From the NCBI GenBank assembly GCA_028751875.1, contig CM054134.1, positions 73,431,784 through 73,495,783 on the forward strand: a DNA stretch of 64,000 nt, given 5' to 3'. The notes beneath the pieces were generated by a model that saw only the letters and a list, made by a program, of their open reading frames with translations, ran no database searches and was not told the DNA's origin. The number at the start of each line of letters is the position of its first letter. The first letter of the stretch is position 1. The translations under genes were made by a program, and so were the position numbers. Positions 32,875 through 57,399 of this stretch are shown here, piece after piece. Source of the DNA: Rapana venosa. Its lineage: Eukaryota > Mollusca > Gastropoda > Neogastropoda > Muricidae.

Positions 32875-33299
32875 TTTTTTTCCCGTTCATCACCTAGAGC
32901 CCCGAGGTTCAACCCTTGGTGAGATTTTGCGTATCGGACCGTTTTTGCCCACCATGAAGGTAGCCGCATTCCGACTTCGGGGATGTATGTGCTGGATATG
33001 TTTGTGTTTCTGGAACCCACCGAATGCTGACATGAATTACGGGATCTTAAACGTACATCTATATGATCTTCTGAATGTGTGTGTATGTATATATAGGCTA
33101 TATGCGCGAAGGCAATTAAGGCACTGGCATGTCTGCTGCACTTGAATTTGATCTGGTCTGCTGCACTTGAAGTTGATCTGAGACATCATAAAAATCCCCA
33201 CTCTTAATTCACCAAATGCCGCCGGGATTCGAACCCATGACTTCATGGACCCATGGGATTGAAGTCGAACATTCTTAACCACTTGGCTGTAACATCCAT
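32875..33299 (-). mobile_element. SINE family B, full length with tail B
   Basis: Tail B at the left (GAGGTTCAACCCTTGGTGAG; GGTAGCCGCATTCCGACTTC), then body (ACGGGATCTTAAACGTACAT), then head at the right (GGGATTCGAACCCATGAC; CTTAACCACTTGGCTGTAAC). A short internal tandem duplication of a CTGCTGCACTTGAA block lies near 33136-33180. Best family B copy. Confidence 0.9.
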
Positions 33300-33369
33300 T
33301 GGAACGGTTTTCACATGTGCACAAGATGTTGCGCATGTGCCCATGTGCACTCCTGCATGCCTACATGCT

Positions 33370-33404
<35 letters not shown>

Positions 33405-33613
33405 GATAGTCAGGTGTTGTTATTGCTCTGCTAAGTTTTGGTAAATTTACCAATTCATCCAGCACCATGCCTGTTCTTGGACTACCAACAGCACTGGAAG
33501 CAACCCTGGGTGCCCTGCTGCAAGACAGTCACTTGACTTCCTGGTGAATTTGTGGAGAAGGGAGCAATACGACAGTCATACTTCGACTGAGGACAGACAG
33601 TGACAGCGTCAAC

Positions 33614-34361
33614 ATGGCTGGCCAGCAAACTTCTACCTGCCAACATTTCCGAAAAAAAAATCCCAGTCAACTGAACAGGGACAGGAGACGGATACAGGAA
33701 AGGAGACAGACAGAGGAAAGGAGACAGACAGAGGAAAGGAGGCAGACAGCAATAAGGGAAGAGAAAAATGAAGCAAGTGAGTCTTTCACTTATGAAAATT
33801 CTCTAACTTTATTTATGCCAACTCCCCCAACAAGCCACGCTGTCTCACACACCAGCACGCCCCTGTCTTCTGACAACACACCGCTGCACGTGCTGTCTTC
33901 TGCACGTGAATTTCGCCCTACGTCACGGGATGTCACCACGCTAGAAGCAGGCACAGTCTCTGATCAGCAACACGAAATTGACCTTGCTGATGTGTGTAGT
34001 GCATCAGACACCACTGAGGAGAACAGTTTGCGACATTTCTCTGCAGAAGGCGGAAGAGATGGGCTGCAGTGTGGAGCTGATCAGGGACTATGTGGCAGAG
34101 CTGACAGACAGATCGCTGCAGAGAAGACTGAGGGACACCCAGAGAAACCAGGACTTCGGCAAAGTGTTTGTTTCTGACAGTACACCAGACACTGTTATCT
34201 GTGAAAGTGATGACTTGGTCATTCAGTTCAAGTGGACAGATAGCTCTGATGAACCAGCCGATTTCTTTTGGTTTATAAAAAAGGACACTAAACACCTAAG
34301 GAAGAACGAGCCATTTTTTCCAGGCTACAGCTGTGGACTTTGGCAGATCGTAAAAGAATGA
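33614..34361 (+). CDS. Coding-like region of unknown function in two overlapping frames
   Basis: An ATG-started frame at 33614-34177 contains a basic Glu/Arg-rich segment with three ERRQTE-type repeats (encoded by a short minisatellite near 33690-33745), then Ser/Thr/Pro-rich sequence. From about 34047 the coding character passes to another frame, ending at a stop at 34359-34361, with MGCSVELIRDYVAELTDRSL, then FKWTDSSDEPADFFWFIKKD. A join by a single intron was tested: the donor CAA|GTGAGT near 33777 and acceptor CTCTGCAG|AA near 34046 have incompatible phases. Either one frameshift occurred or only one part is real. The basic start with KKNPSQLNRDRRR is reminiscent of retroelement ORF1 proteins. 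I do not recognise the family. Confidence 0.35.
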
Positions 34362-34462
34362 AAAACAGGATTGATGCCAGTCTTAATTTTCTGCATGTGA
34401 TCATGGGTGTTGTTCAATATCAGCTTGGATAATTGTGATTGTGACTGCCTATTTTGAAATAG

Positions 34463-34735
<273 letters not shown>

Positions 34736-34984
34736 TAAACGGACTGCCGCATACGTGTCCTCGCCAGTTTCGTTTTCCTCACGTGTTTTGTGTAACAAAC
34801 TAGCAGTAGCCAGTGGCCCTGCCTGACTGAACACTTTGCTGCAATGCTGTGTCTGATTCTGGATCTGTATCTCTGTACCATGACGTGGAATCCATGCCAT
34901 GAAGATCAGTTGGGCTACAATCATATTTGTTGCTGTTGTTGTTATTGTTCAATATATGTGTTGTGCCCAGTCCCCTTCCCACTG

Positions 34985-35345
<361 letters not shown>

Positions 35346-35564
35346 ACACACATACACACACATTCTCTTATTCTGTCTTGAGTAAATTATGGTCATATTA
35401 ATTTTATTCCTTTTTTCATTTGTTTTTCAGAAACTTCCCATCAACTTTGGAGCTTCTGGCCACAAACTCCGTGAAGTGAGACACCAATGGCGATATTGGG
35501 TTGGGTCCTGTGTTAGAAGACAGGGAATGGAGGAAGGAAATTAGGATTAGGAAGATGTGCAACT

Positions 35565-37240
35565 GTAGTTGTCAGAATGGGGATATTCTTCTATCCCCAA
35601 AGTTCTTGGTGTATTGGACCTTAGTTTTTAGAATGGGGATATTCCGCTATCCCCAAAGTCTCCGTATAGTCGACCTTGGTTTTCAGAATGGGGATATTCT
35701 GCTATCCCCAGAGTTCTCAGTACAATCGACCTTAGTTTTCAGAATGGGGATATTCTGTTATCCCCAGAGTTCTCAGTACAATCGACCTTAGTTTTCAGAA
35801 TGGGGATATTCTGCTATCCCCAGAGTTCTCAGTACAATCGACCTTAGTTTTCAGAATGGGGATATTCTGCTATCCCCAGAGTTCTCAGGTTATTCGACCT
35901 TAGTTTTCAGAATGAGGATATTCTGCTATCCCCAGAGTTCTCAGTTTAGTCAATCGTAGTTTTCAGAATGGGGATATTCTGTTATCCCCAGAGTTCTCAG
36001 TTTAGTCGACCTTAGTTTTCAGAATGGGGATATTCTGCTATCCCCAGAGGTCTCAATACATTAGACCTTAGTTTTCAGAATGGGGATATTCTGCTATCCC
36101 CAGAGTTCTCAGTACAATCGACCTTAGTTTTCAGAATGAGGATATTCTGCTTTCCCCAGAGTTCTCAGTTCAGTCAATCTTAGTTTTCAGAATGGGGATA
36201 TTCTGCTATCTCCAGAGTTCTTAGTATATATTCGACCTTAGTTATCAGAATGGGGATATTCTGCTATCTCCAGAGTTCTTAGTATATATTCGACCTTAGT
36301 TATCAGAATGGGGATATTCTGCTATCCCCAGAGTTCTTACTATATATTCGACCTTAGTTTTCAGAATGGGGATATTCTGCTATCCCCAAAGTCTCAGCAT
36401 AGGCGACTTTTAGTTTTCAGAATGGGGATATTCAGCTATCCCGAGAGTTCTCAGTTTAGTCGACTTTAGTTTTCAGAATGGGGATATTCTGCTATCCCCA
36501 GACTTCTTAGTTTTCAGAATGGGGATATTCTGCTATCCCCAGAGTTCTCAGTTTAGTCGATTTTAGCTTTCAGAATGGGGATATTCTGCTATCCCCAGTG
36601 TTCTCAGTTTAGTCGATCTTAGTTTTCAGAATGGGGATATTCTGCTATCCCCAGAGTTCTCAGTTTAGTTAATCTTAGTTTCCAGAATGGGGATATTCTG
36701 CTATTCCCAGAGTTCTCAGTTTTGACCTTAGTTTTTAGAATGGGGACATTCTGCTATCCCAAAAGTCTCAGCATAGTCGATGTTAGCTTTCAGAATGGGG
36801 ATATTCTGCTATCCCCAGAGTTTTAAGTGTATATTCGACCTTAGTTTTCAGAATGGGGATATTCTGCTATCCCCAAAGTCTCAGCATAGGCGACTTTTAG
36901 TTTTCAGAATGGGGATATTCAGCTATCCCGAGAGTTCTCAGTTTAGTCGACTTTAGTTTTCAGAATGGGGATATTCTGCTATCCCCAGAGTTCTTAGTAT
37001 ATATTCGACCTTAGTTTTCAAAATGGGGATATTCTGCTATCTCCAGAGTTCTTAGTATATATTCGACCTTAGCTTTCAGAATGGGGATATTCTGCTATCC
37101 CAAAATTTCTTAGTATATATTCGACCTTAGTTTTCAGAATGCGGATATTCTGCTATCCCCAAAGTCTCAGCATAGGCAACCTTAGTTTTCAGAATGGGGA
37201 TATTCTACTATCCCCAGAGTTCTTAGTTTTCAAAATGGGG
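35565..37240. repeat. Hairpin-bearing minisatellite, about 30 units of 54-58 bp
   Basis: Units share TTTTCAGAATGGGGATATTC and CCAGAGTTCTCAGT. Within nearly every unit TGGGGATA and TATCCCCA form perfect 8-bp inverted arms around a 6-nt loop (mostly TTCTGC). A block carrying TTCAGCTATCCCGA recurs 487 bp apart (36431 and 36918), showing higher-order duplication. The array ends about 1.25 kb before the macroH2A start codon. Frames across it are not considered genes. Confidence 0.97.
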
Positions 37241-37877
37241 GGTTTGGTTGTTATTTTGTTGTGTTTTTTTTGGGGGGAGGGGGGGTTTGGGGGGAGGTTG
37301 TTGGAGATTTTACAGCATCCCATCTTTTGAGAATGTATGACAGATTAATGCTGTATACGTGTGTGATATGTGCCTGTGTGTTCCCTGCATTTTGTGGTTG
37401 CGAAAAATGTGCACAGAGATGAAATGTAAAATTATGAGAAAAATGGCAAGTGTTTACATACTTGTGTGGAAAGTGCATGGGGAGAAGGGGCCTTTTTTTT
37501 TTAACCAATCATATGCTATATGGGTATTGTTTTATTTTTGTTTTTAAATGTTTTAAAACATTTGCTTTTTTACATATGATGTAACATATATCTAGATTTA
37601 TATGTACATGTATTTTGTGATATTGTTTTAATTTTAATGTGGAAATGTTCTATTTTTGTCACTGAATTCGTATTTTTACATCTGACATATTTTTCATGCA
37701 ATAAAAGAATAACCCTATCACAAAAACTGTGTGTGTTTTTGTGTGTGTGCACACGAGCAGGAGCATGCTCTATGCTCAAGAAGTCAAGGATCAAATTCTT
37801 GAAAGTGTGTAAGAATTGTCATACTTTACATGGTATTTTTTTTCCTTCTATCACTCAGCAACTCAAGCAGGCACACA

Positions 37878-37945
37878 CATTTAGAGCGTTGCACATTGCA
37901 CTTATGATCTGCTGATCCGAGTTTGAGTCCTGTTCAAGGGGAACA
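37878..37945 (+). mobile_element. SINE family A head fragment
   Basis: GCGTTGCACATTGCACTTAT, then GATCTGCTGATCCGAGTTTG, then TCCTGTTCAAGGGG matches the head of the copy at 41920-42302. The body is missing. Confidence 0.75.
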
Positions 37946-38014
37946 CTTGTATATAATTTTATTGAAATTTAAAAATGATGAACTGCAACAAATCAATTAA
38001 TTGAATGTGTGGCT

Positions 38015-38062
38015 TGGGAACAGCAGGATGGGGACGTCACAGAAGATGAGGCAGCAAAAAAA
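38015..38062 (+). mobile_element. Family C tail fragment
   Basis: GGAACAGCAGGATGGGGACG, then TCACAGAAGATGAGGCAGCA, then an A-run matches the 3' end of the element at 22153-22998. Confidence 0.8.
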
Positions 38063-38493
38063 CCAACAAAAACAAAAAATTACAAGTGCGCGCGCACGCA
38101 CGTACGCACACGTGTGTGCTCACGCACGCACATAATAATTATGGTTTTGAATGTGTAATGAAAGACTTCAGTCACTGCCAATTTCTGTCTCTTTTTTATG
38201 ATATGAACTGTTAAGGTTGAAAGCCAGCTGTATAAATGTAACCCAGCCTTTCAAATTGTCAACATGATTAATTTGACCAAATGAGAAACTGGGCCAAGAG
38301 ATTCCTTGCCGAGCTAAGAAGCGAAAGTGAAAATAGGTATTTCCTGTCAATCAAACAACCTTGACCTACAACAAACCGTGCACTTCCGTTTTCAGCCTAA
38401 GCTGCGTTTGCTTGTGCAAGTTCTTGCAGATCTGGTAAAAACCAACCCGATTTTGTTGATTTTATTGGGAGTGCTCAAGGACCATTTGCAGCC

Positions 38494-49867
<11,374 letters not shown>

Positions 49868-50586
49868 GCGGCGGTTAATAGCGGTGATTTGCATGAGGTC
49901 ATCAGGGACCAGGTGTCTGATTTCTGGCAGCAGGATGAAATCAGTGTAGTGTGTGCAGAAAACATCCTACAATCAAAATCAGATCCCTTCCTTTTTTTAA
50001 AATTTATAATTCAGTGAGAAGAGATTGTTCCCTGACATAGATGTGAAGACTCTTGCTGGCATGTGTCTGATTATTGCTTTATTCTACTGTCTGGTAGGGT
50101 TGGGTTTGGGGGGGGGGGGGGGGGGGGGGGGGGGTTACTTGTTGTGGGTCCTTTTTGGACTGATCATGGGTTCGTTTTGGACAAGTTAGGAGTTGGGGTT
50201 TTGTGTGTGTGTTTAACCAGATACTGGTCTTCTGGACCAGTGATTGGTCCTTTTTTGGGGGGGAAAGTTTATGGATCTTATGAGTCTGTTTTGGGTCTGT
50301 CACTGGTCCCATTTTGACTCTGTCATTGGTCTCTTTTGGATCAGTCTTGTCCTTTTTAGACCTGCCACGAGTCCTTTGTCAAGTAATCTGACATCATACA
50401 TTGTGATCCTTGATAGCTTATGGGAAAGACAAAAAATGCTTATACCCCAAGAAAATGTGTTATTTACGACATATTTCTGGAAGTTATTGCCACAAAAGAC
50501 TAAGGTGGAAAAACTGCTTGACTATAAGGCCTGCTGACATCAAAAGAGCCCTTCAGTACCATATGATCCTCCTTGACAGCTGTGGG

Positions 50587-50618
<32 letters not shown>

Positions 50619-53320
50619 GATACATTGCAAATCTGTTAACACACATTTTGTAAAAGTTTTTAGCTACTGCATCAAATGTTGGGAAAAAGTAGAGGAGCAT
50701 TGAAGATCATGTTGAGGGCATATAGCGAGCATCACTGGTGTGGCATGAGGTTAGAGAAACTCCAGTGTAAAAAAACAATAGGCATGGGCCAGAGCCTCCA
50801 GGCCATTTGACAAAGAACCTGTGATTCAGCTGTATGGAACTGCAAAAATCAGACACATTTAGGTAATGGTTTTCATTCGCAGACAGCTTTTATTTAGCAG
50901 CTTTCTTTAAAGTAGATTCTTCTTACCCCGTTCCATTCTCAGCCCCTAAAGATAGATTCGTGATTGAAACTCTGGGATCAAAGTTTCTCTTCAGTGAATT
51001 TGTAAGTATGATATAGGGAGTCTACATTTGAAAATGAATAAAGAAATAAGGTACAAAACATAAACAAAAATTTTTTTTCCCAAAATGACGGATCCTGAGG
51101 ATTAGAGAGGTAGACTAATTTGAGGTTGGCCATCATAAGTTTAGCCTATGAAGTTGTCACACTTGACTGGTTTTCACTTTGGGTAAGTGTGCAGTTTGAC
51201 AACTAAAAGACTGGTGCAGAAAGGGATTTAGCTTAGCATGGAGAGATTGCCTTATTGTCAACCAGTTCTTGTTTTACAAATATATACTCATTAGGTCATG
51301 GTTCGGCTGTCTGAAAAAAAGAAAAACTGTATCTATGTGTACACATGTAGCTGTGATCAGTCCCTAGATACCAATCACCCAAAATATCTGTAATTTTTCT
51401 GGACAGCAGAATCAGCAGACCAAAGACCTTTAGCCACGTGAATGAATGAATGAAAAACATTGGCATGTTGTGTGCAAATATTGGGCTGGTATATAAAAAA
51501 ACACGGAAATGTGGCTACCTACTGCCTGTTTATTTATTAATCAGTTGTTGAACTCAGAAGGTCACTGTAATCCTCCTTGGCTGCAATATCATCAGAAGTT
51601 TGAACTCTGCATGTTTTAATTTGTTTGTGGTTATGTGATCTTTGAATTATTACAGGACTGAACCAGAAAATGCTCTCCCGCTGCGTGTGTTATGCCATCT
51701 GAAGAGTGAAAGATCATGAAGTTAAAGCAAGGCTGGTTTTGCCAAATCTTCATACATTGTACAGGAAAATATTGCCTTGACTGTATTATAGGAGGAAGTG
51801 TGACTTTATCGTGTAAGCATGCATAAAGGTATCGTGCATATGAACAAAATCATGTGAGCACAGTAAGCCTGACATCACCCATGTGAAAACCTGTAGAGGA
51901 ATATCTGCTAAACACCGTGCGATTGAGCTCATAACCATCATCTCACTGTAGATATATCATTTCTTCTCAGAAAAAGTCATCAGATCTGCATGATTTCAGA
52001 TTGTTGATAGTTGTGTGTGTTCATTGTGGCAGCAAGATCATCCAAGAACTGCAAGAATGGACGGGAAAGTACTACATCTGTCATACATGATCATCCTTGT
52101 TAGACTGTTGTGTGCCCCGAAACTTACACATTATCCATCTGTCACATCTTTGAGTGCATGCTAGTTGGATCATGTGAGTCATTGTCTTTATTGTTGTTGT
52201 TAACCTGTCAGTGTTTCTTCAAAAGAAAATGGAAAGTGCACTCACTGTATGTGTAGAAAGCTGACTGCCAGTCATGGTGTATGTGGTGGTTTGTATTCAC
52301 ATATTCCAGGTTTTTGTCTTTTGTTTTACTTCTCCTTTGTTTTTCTGAATCTAGGAATGTTTGATATTATACCTTGAATGACAATGCCATTATATCATAT
52401 GCGTGTTTAGGGGAGTTCTATGTTTCACATTTTGGTGTGGAGAGTTTTTGGTACAGCTTAGCTAGAATAGCAGCACCTTCTTTTATGTGTTGGCACTCAC
52501 TCATTTCCAGCAGATTACATCTTTTTTGTGTGGGAAAGAAATGTGTATAAGCACCTTCAAGTGTCTGCGTTTCATTTCACATGTGATCAAAAATTGGCAT
52601 GGGATATCCTCTGCACGTTTGTTTTATATTGTTGTCCTCCTTGCAACACAGTTGGGGCTTGTGTTCACTTTTTCTAGTTCTATAAACAAGTTTGAATTCA
52701 TTCTTCTGTAGTCTTGTACATCCACACTTCACACACACACATGCACATACACGCACACCATATGCACTAGCAAGCTTTTGCACATATTCATTCCTATACA
52801 CACAGACGCATGTACTCGTGTATACACACACATATATACACACACACACTCACAAACACACACACACTCCAGGATTCTTAATGCTTAGGGTCAGACTCTC
52901 TTATCCACACTGCCATAACTGAATCTGATAAGCAGCTGTTCTGTTTAGCAAGTCAATTGACTTCTGAGAAGTTTTAAAGTTCACAATCAGCAAATGTCAT
53001 TGCGCCTTACTATGAGTGTGTATGTGTGTGTTTATCTGTAGCAGTATTTATTCCAGTGTTGAAAAGAAAGGAGCATGTCCATTGCATCAAGTAATACTGC
53101 AATTCTGTTCATTGATATGAATACCGTGTCTGTTATATGTATGGCATTGGCATTTGTCTGTTGTATGAAAGGCATCACATTTTCTGAGCATACCATCAGC
53201 CATTCATCACCTTTGAATTTAGAGAGAGGCAAACATGGTTTGCATAGTTTTATTATCAAAACTTGAATTGTCTTGATAAGCTAGTGTTCTTATATAAAAT
53301 AAAAGTGCCAAATCATCTTC
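49868..53320 (+). other. macroH2A 3' flank, probable long 3' UTR
   Basis: No coding signal after the stop. G runs of 27 (50108-50134) and 26 (50591-50616). Candidate AATAAA signals at 51037-51042 and 53298-53303. The actual cleavage site cannot be decided. Confidence 0.5.
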
Positions 53321-53322
53321 TT

Positions 53323-53455
53323 ATTCCAAGTACTGTTTCACAAGTCCTTTTTAAAAATTCCAAGTACTCATGAAGTCCTTTTTTAAAAATTCCAAGTACT
53401 GTTTCAGAAGTCCTTTTTTAAAAATTCCAAGTACTGTTTCATAAGTTCTTTTTAA
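53323..53455. repeat. 40-bp tandem repeat, four units
   Basis: Units built on AATTCCAAGTACTGTTTC and AGTCCTTTTTTAAAA. Confidence 0.93.
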
Positions 53456-54160
53456 AACAAAATTCTTGTAAGACCTGTTTTTACTTGTTTTGTCTTGTTT
53501 TTGGACATTTTTCAGTTTAAATCTCAAGAATTTTTGTACTTGGTATTTTCAGAGGTTTTGAACGCAGAGAGGGGGGAAAATGTCCTGCAATTATTGCAAG
53601 AATTGTCTAATTCTCTTTAATGAAGTGTTTGGGCTTTTGTGTTCAGATCTTTAGCTGGTATGGATGTGGTTGGTTTGGGGTTGTTGGGTTGGTTTGTGGT
53701 TGTGTTGTTGTGGTTTTTTTTTTGGGGGGGGGGGTCAGGGGGAGGGGTTTCATACTTTCACTGGCCCAATCTTGGAGTGATTTAAACCCATAAAAATTTT
53801 GTTTGGAGCTCATTGACCGAGTGTATGATTATGCCATGTGGCAATAACTTTTGAAGTACCCGGTTGAACAGAAATTGATGAAGAGAATAATTCATGTAAA
53901 GGTGAGTGAATATTTCAAATGTTGATTTATATTATTGTGATTTAAATTTACAGATTTTTGTAAAAATCATTTTACAAAGTTAATGAGGAAAGTAAATTTT
54001 TAAATGAAAGTGATGTTACTGAAAGGGTGATACATATACATTTTCTGGTTTGTAATCTTTAATATGATTTTTGTTTATGTATACAGTTTTTTTGGTTTAA
54101 AAATTTGAGGGGCCATGTTCCCCAAATTGAAGGTAGTCTGGTTATCTGTGATACCACTAT

Positions 54161-54163
<3 letters not shown>

Positions 54164-54232
<69 letters not shown>
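54164..54232. repeat. (AT)n microsatellite
   Basis: Pure AT run of about 68 bp. Confidence 0.98.
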
Positions 54233-54235
<3 letters not shown>

Positions 54236-55117
54236 AAAACACATTCTAGCATGTTCTTTTCATGGCACAGAGTATGAACATTTCCATCAAACATGTCAAA
54301 AGAACATGCTGTATGATGTCTTCAATCTAATGAACCACATGCTTGCAATGCAAAAGTTTTGGTGGAGGAGGGTGGGTCATCTTTTGTTTTGCTTTTTGTT
54401 TGCGGATTTTGTGGTTGGTGGGGGGTTTTGTGTGGTGATGGTAAACTTAAAATTCTCCACTTTTATGGACTACATTCTCTCATGCTCACACTCAAACACA
54501 TGCGAACAGATGTATACACACATAAACAAACACAGGAATGTACTGCCTAGACATATTTTTAGTTGTTTTCATGTATATCTATAAATACAACACACACACA
54601 CACATGCTAATGCAAGTGCACACACACGTGTACACATACATATATACCGGCATGTACATACATACGCACACACCTAAACATTCTTTTCTCACTGTTCATT
54701 TTTAACTTCTTTTTTTTTAGGGGGGGTGTGGTGTTGGTTTGGGGTTTTTTTGGGATTGGGCGGGGAGATGTATTTATGGATCATAATTGTTCCTGGTAAG
54801 TTTAAAAGCTTGAATTGAAAGTTGCCTGCTCACATTGTGGATGCAACGCAAGTCAATGAAATAACAATCACTGCTGTGTTACCTTCGCAGTATTCTTTCC
54901 GTCTGCCCAGGATTGATGTTTTAGAGATGACTGTTGCAAGCATCAGTGTCATGCCTGATGTCCTGTCAGAGATGATGTTCCCATTTTCATTGTGATTTTC
55001 TTCTTTGTGTGTGTGTGTGTGTGTTTTTGGATCTCTATATGTGTCTTGTTACTGAATCTGTTTACTTTGCCTTGTTCATGTTTATATTATTCCCTTCATC
55101 ATTTCAAATTACTCTCC

Positions 55118-55435
55118 TGTGGGGATGCCGGGAGCCTGTCAGTATAAATAGCATCTCCACCTTCTGGAAATTCTGTGCTACGAATTCCCTCTTTTCTATC
55201 CCTCTCTTTGTTTCTGCCTTGTTAATTTTCTTCTTGTCATCTTGTTTTATTTTCTGCCTTCTTGGTCCATTCTCCTGCCTTTCTCCAGAAAGACTTATAA
55301 AATAACAATTCTCTCCCATGCCAAAGTCGGATGCACTGAGCCTGACTTGTCAGGCGCTTAACAGCAGCGTGATGCATTTTCTCTCATATAATGGACAACA
55401 AGAGTTGCTGTCTGAGTGTTCAACGAAGAAGATGA
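55118..55435 (+). repeat. Interspersed repeat family E
   Basis: Second full-length-looking copy, from TGGGGATGCCGGGAGCCTGT to GTGTTCAACGAAGAAGATGA. Confidence 0.85.
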
Positions 55436-55439
55436 TTTC

Positions 55440-56990
55440 AAATTAAATATTTTGTTTTCTGATAATGTTAAAATGACTGATTACAAAGATTGTTACATTC
55501 TGTTATTCTAAAAAAAAACCCATTGTATTAAAAAGGAAAGAAAACATTTAAAACATTTTGTCTTTTAAGATGTACACAGCAGTACATTAACATACATTGG
55601 CATGTTAAATTTGAGCTGGAAATCCAATTTCATGTGAATCTTTAAATGAAAGATTTTAACATGATAACTGCAGTTTGATATTGTTTTAATTTTAGTGTCA
55701 ATGCTATCTAGTAGATTTGTTTTAATGGCATGGGCTTTTAAAATGCATTGACAAATAACATAATGATCTGGAGTCTGCTCTTGAATTTTGTTAATGCTTT
55801 TTGTTGTTGTTTTAGAGAGACTTAAAAATTAACCTGAAAACACATTTAAAACATTTCTGAGCTTTTAACACGACATTGACACAACCACTTAAAGATGACA
55901 TTTGGGGTGTTTTTTCATTAGCAGAATGGTGGCCATCATTTTCATGTCCTTGCAACATCTTTGTTGGTAGAAACAGCATGAGTAAAAAAACACAGTAAAA
56001 CACATGTAACTATTCTTTTAAGGGAAAAGGGAAACAGCACAGTAAAACATGTATTTTCATTTGGAAAAAAAGGAAAGAACGCATTAAAACGCATAACAGT
56101 TAAGTTGGGTTTTTTTAAATACCAGAAAATTACCAGGTCATCATGTGCACCACTTTGTCTGAAAACACGTCTGTGATGTGTGAGATGTTCATGTTACAGA
56201 CTTAATAATGTTATTCCTTTTTATCACCATGAATTATGTATTTTGTTTTCTTATGTTATGGTCATTGATTTTGCAGGACTTGTTGGATTTTTTTATTTTT
56301 TTATTTATTTATTTTTTTTAAACATTCTTGTCAGGCATGAGTACCTCTGAACAGGAATTGTTCTAAACAAACACTCTAGTGATACATTTTGTCATGTTTT
56401 TTGGTTAATAGTTTATCTCACATTTGTTTTGTGATGCATGGAGTAGTTGACTAAACAGGAACAGACAGGGTGGGGTTTTAACTTTTGGGCTTTTTGTTTG
56501 TTTGCAGTTGTTTTTTTGTGATGGGTTGGGGGGGGGGAGGGGGGTTGTTTTGTATTGGGTGGGTGTGGGGGGGGGGGGGGGGGGGGGGTTAGAATTGACT
56601 GTGATTTCTGTTTGGCATGTTTTGTTTGCAGTATCCCATCCTTTTTTTGTGTGTATGTATGTCTTTCACTTCATGTAAGAATGAAATCAATCCTGTCATT
56701 GTTTGTTTTCAATAAATCTTCAACTCCCACATGTGTCGTTTTGTGTATGCTGTCTTTATGTGCGTGAATGTGTGTGTGTTCTGTTAGCTGCACACACATG
56801 CCTTTGTCTGCATATGAGCACACACACACAAAAAAGAACAAAAAGAAAATATATTCATATGTCTAATATTAACTATTTAAATATCACTCAAAATATAAGA
56901 AATACATTCATATATCTAATAATATTAACCATCAAATCTATTATAACGGTACAGTATTTCATGGCCAAGTCATTTAATTTTCAAAAACCA
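55440..56990. other. Non-coding stretch, no gene seen
   Basis: AT-rich with AAAACACA-like motifs near 55840-56095 and a G/T tract with a 22-G run at 56567-56588. No gene or known repeat family recognised. Confidence 0.45.
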
Positions 56991-56996
56991 GTTGAT

Positions 56997-57399
56997 GCAT
57001 CAGACCTGTTCTCCTGTATGGTTCAGAGACGTGTGTTTTCACAAAAACCGTCAAACGTTTGTTGAAGAGCTGTGAAAACCGAATTCTACGCTACATGAAA
57101 AAGATCAAATGGGAAGACAGGATCACAAATGAAGAACTATGGAGAATGTGCAAAGTTGATGATCTGAAGTCTGTAGCTAGTACCAATAGTCTGCGCTGGT
57201 TTGGACACATTCAACGGAAAGCAGACCACCACATCATAAAAAGAGCAATGAACTTCGTAGTGGATGGAAAGAGACCAAAGGGAAGACCTAGAAAAACCTG
57301 GGCTGCTGAGGAAGCTCAAAACAGAGAGAGATGGAGAAGGCTCATCAATGTCAAACCTCCCCTGGGAGAAACATGACAAAAAAGGAAGAAGAAGAAGTT
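56997..57399 (+). pseudogene. RTE-like RT C-terminal fragment, second copy
   Basis: About 90 percent identical by eye to 40027-40463: [60 protein letters not shown]. It lacks the CIADNLRERGINE part, a clean in-frame deletion, and ends at the same GAA tail. Confidence 0.88.

Larger units (their letters stand above)
37320..38493 (+). other. Upstream flank of macroH2A
   Basis: Contains a SINE-A head fragment at 37878-37945 and a family C tail fragment at 38015-38062, otherwise no gene. The promoter and 5' UTR of macroH2A must lie here, but no TATA box or other element could be assigned with confidence. Confidence 0.4.

Noticed and set aside
32790..33145. 115-codon + frame and similar 60-100 codon frames at 30926, 40825, 47791, 59700
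   Set aside because: All lie in SINE family A or B copies and recur wherever those SINEs occur.
35565..37240. CRISPR-like regular repeats
   Set aside because: The spacers are themselves repeats with no unique sequence, the unit is a head-to-tail minisatellite, and the context is an animal genome.
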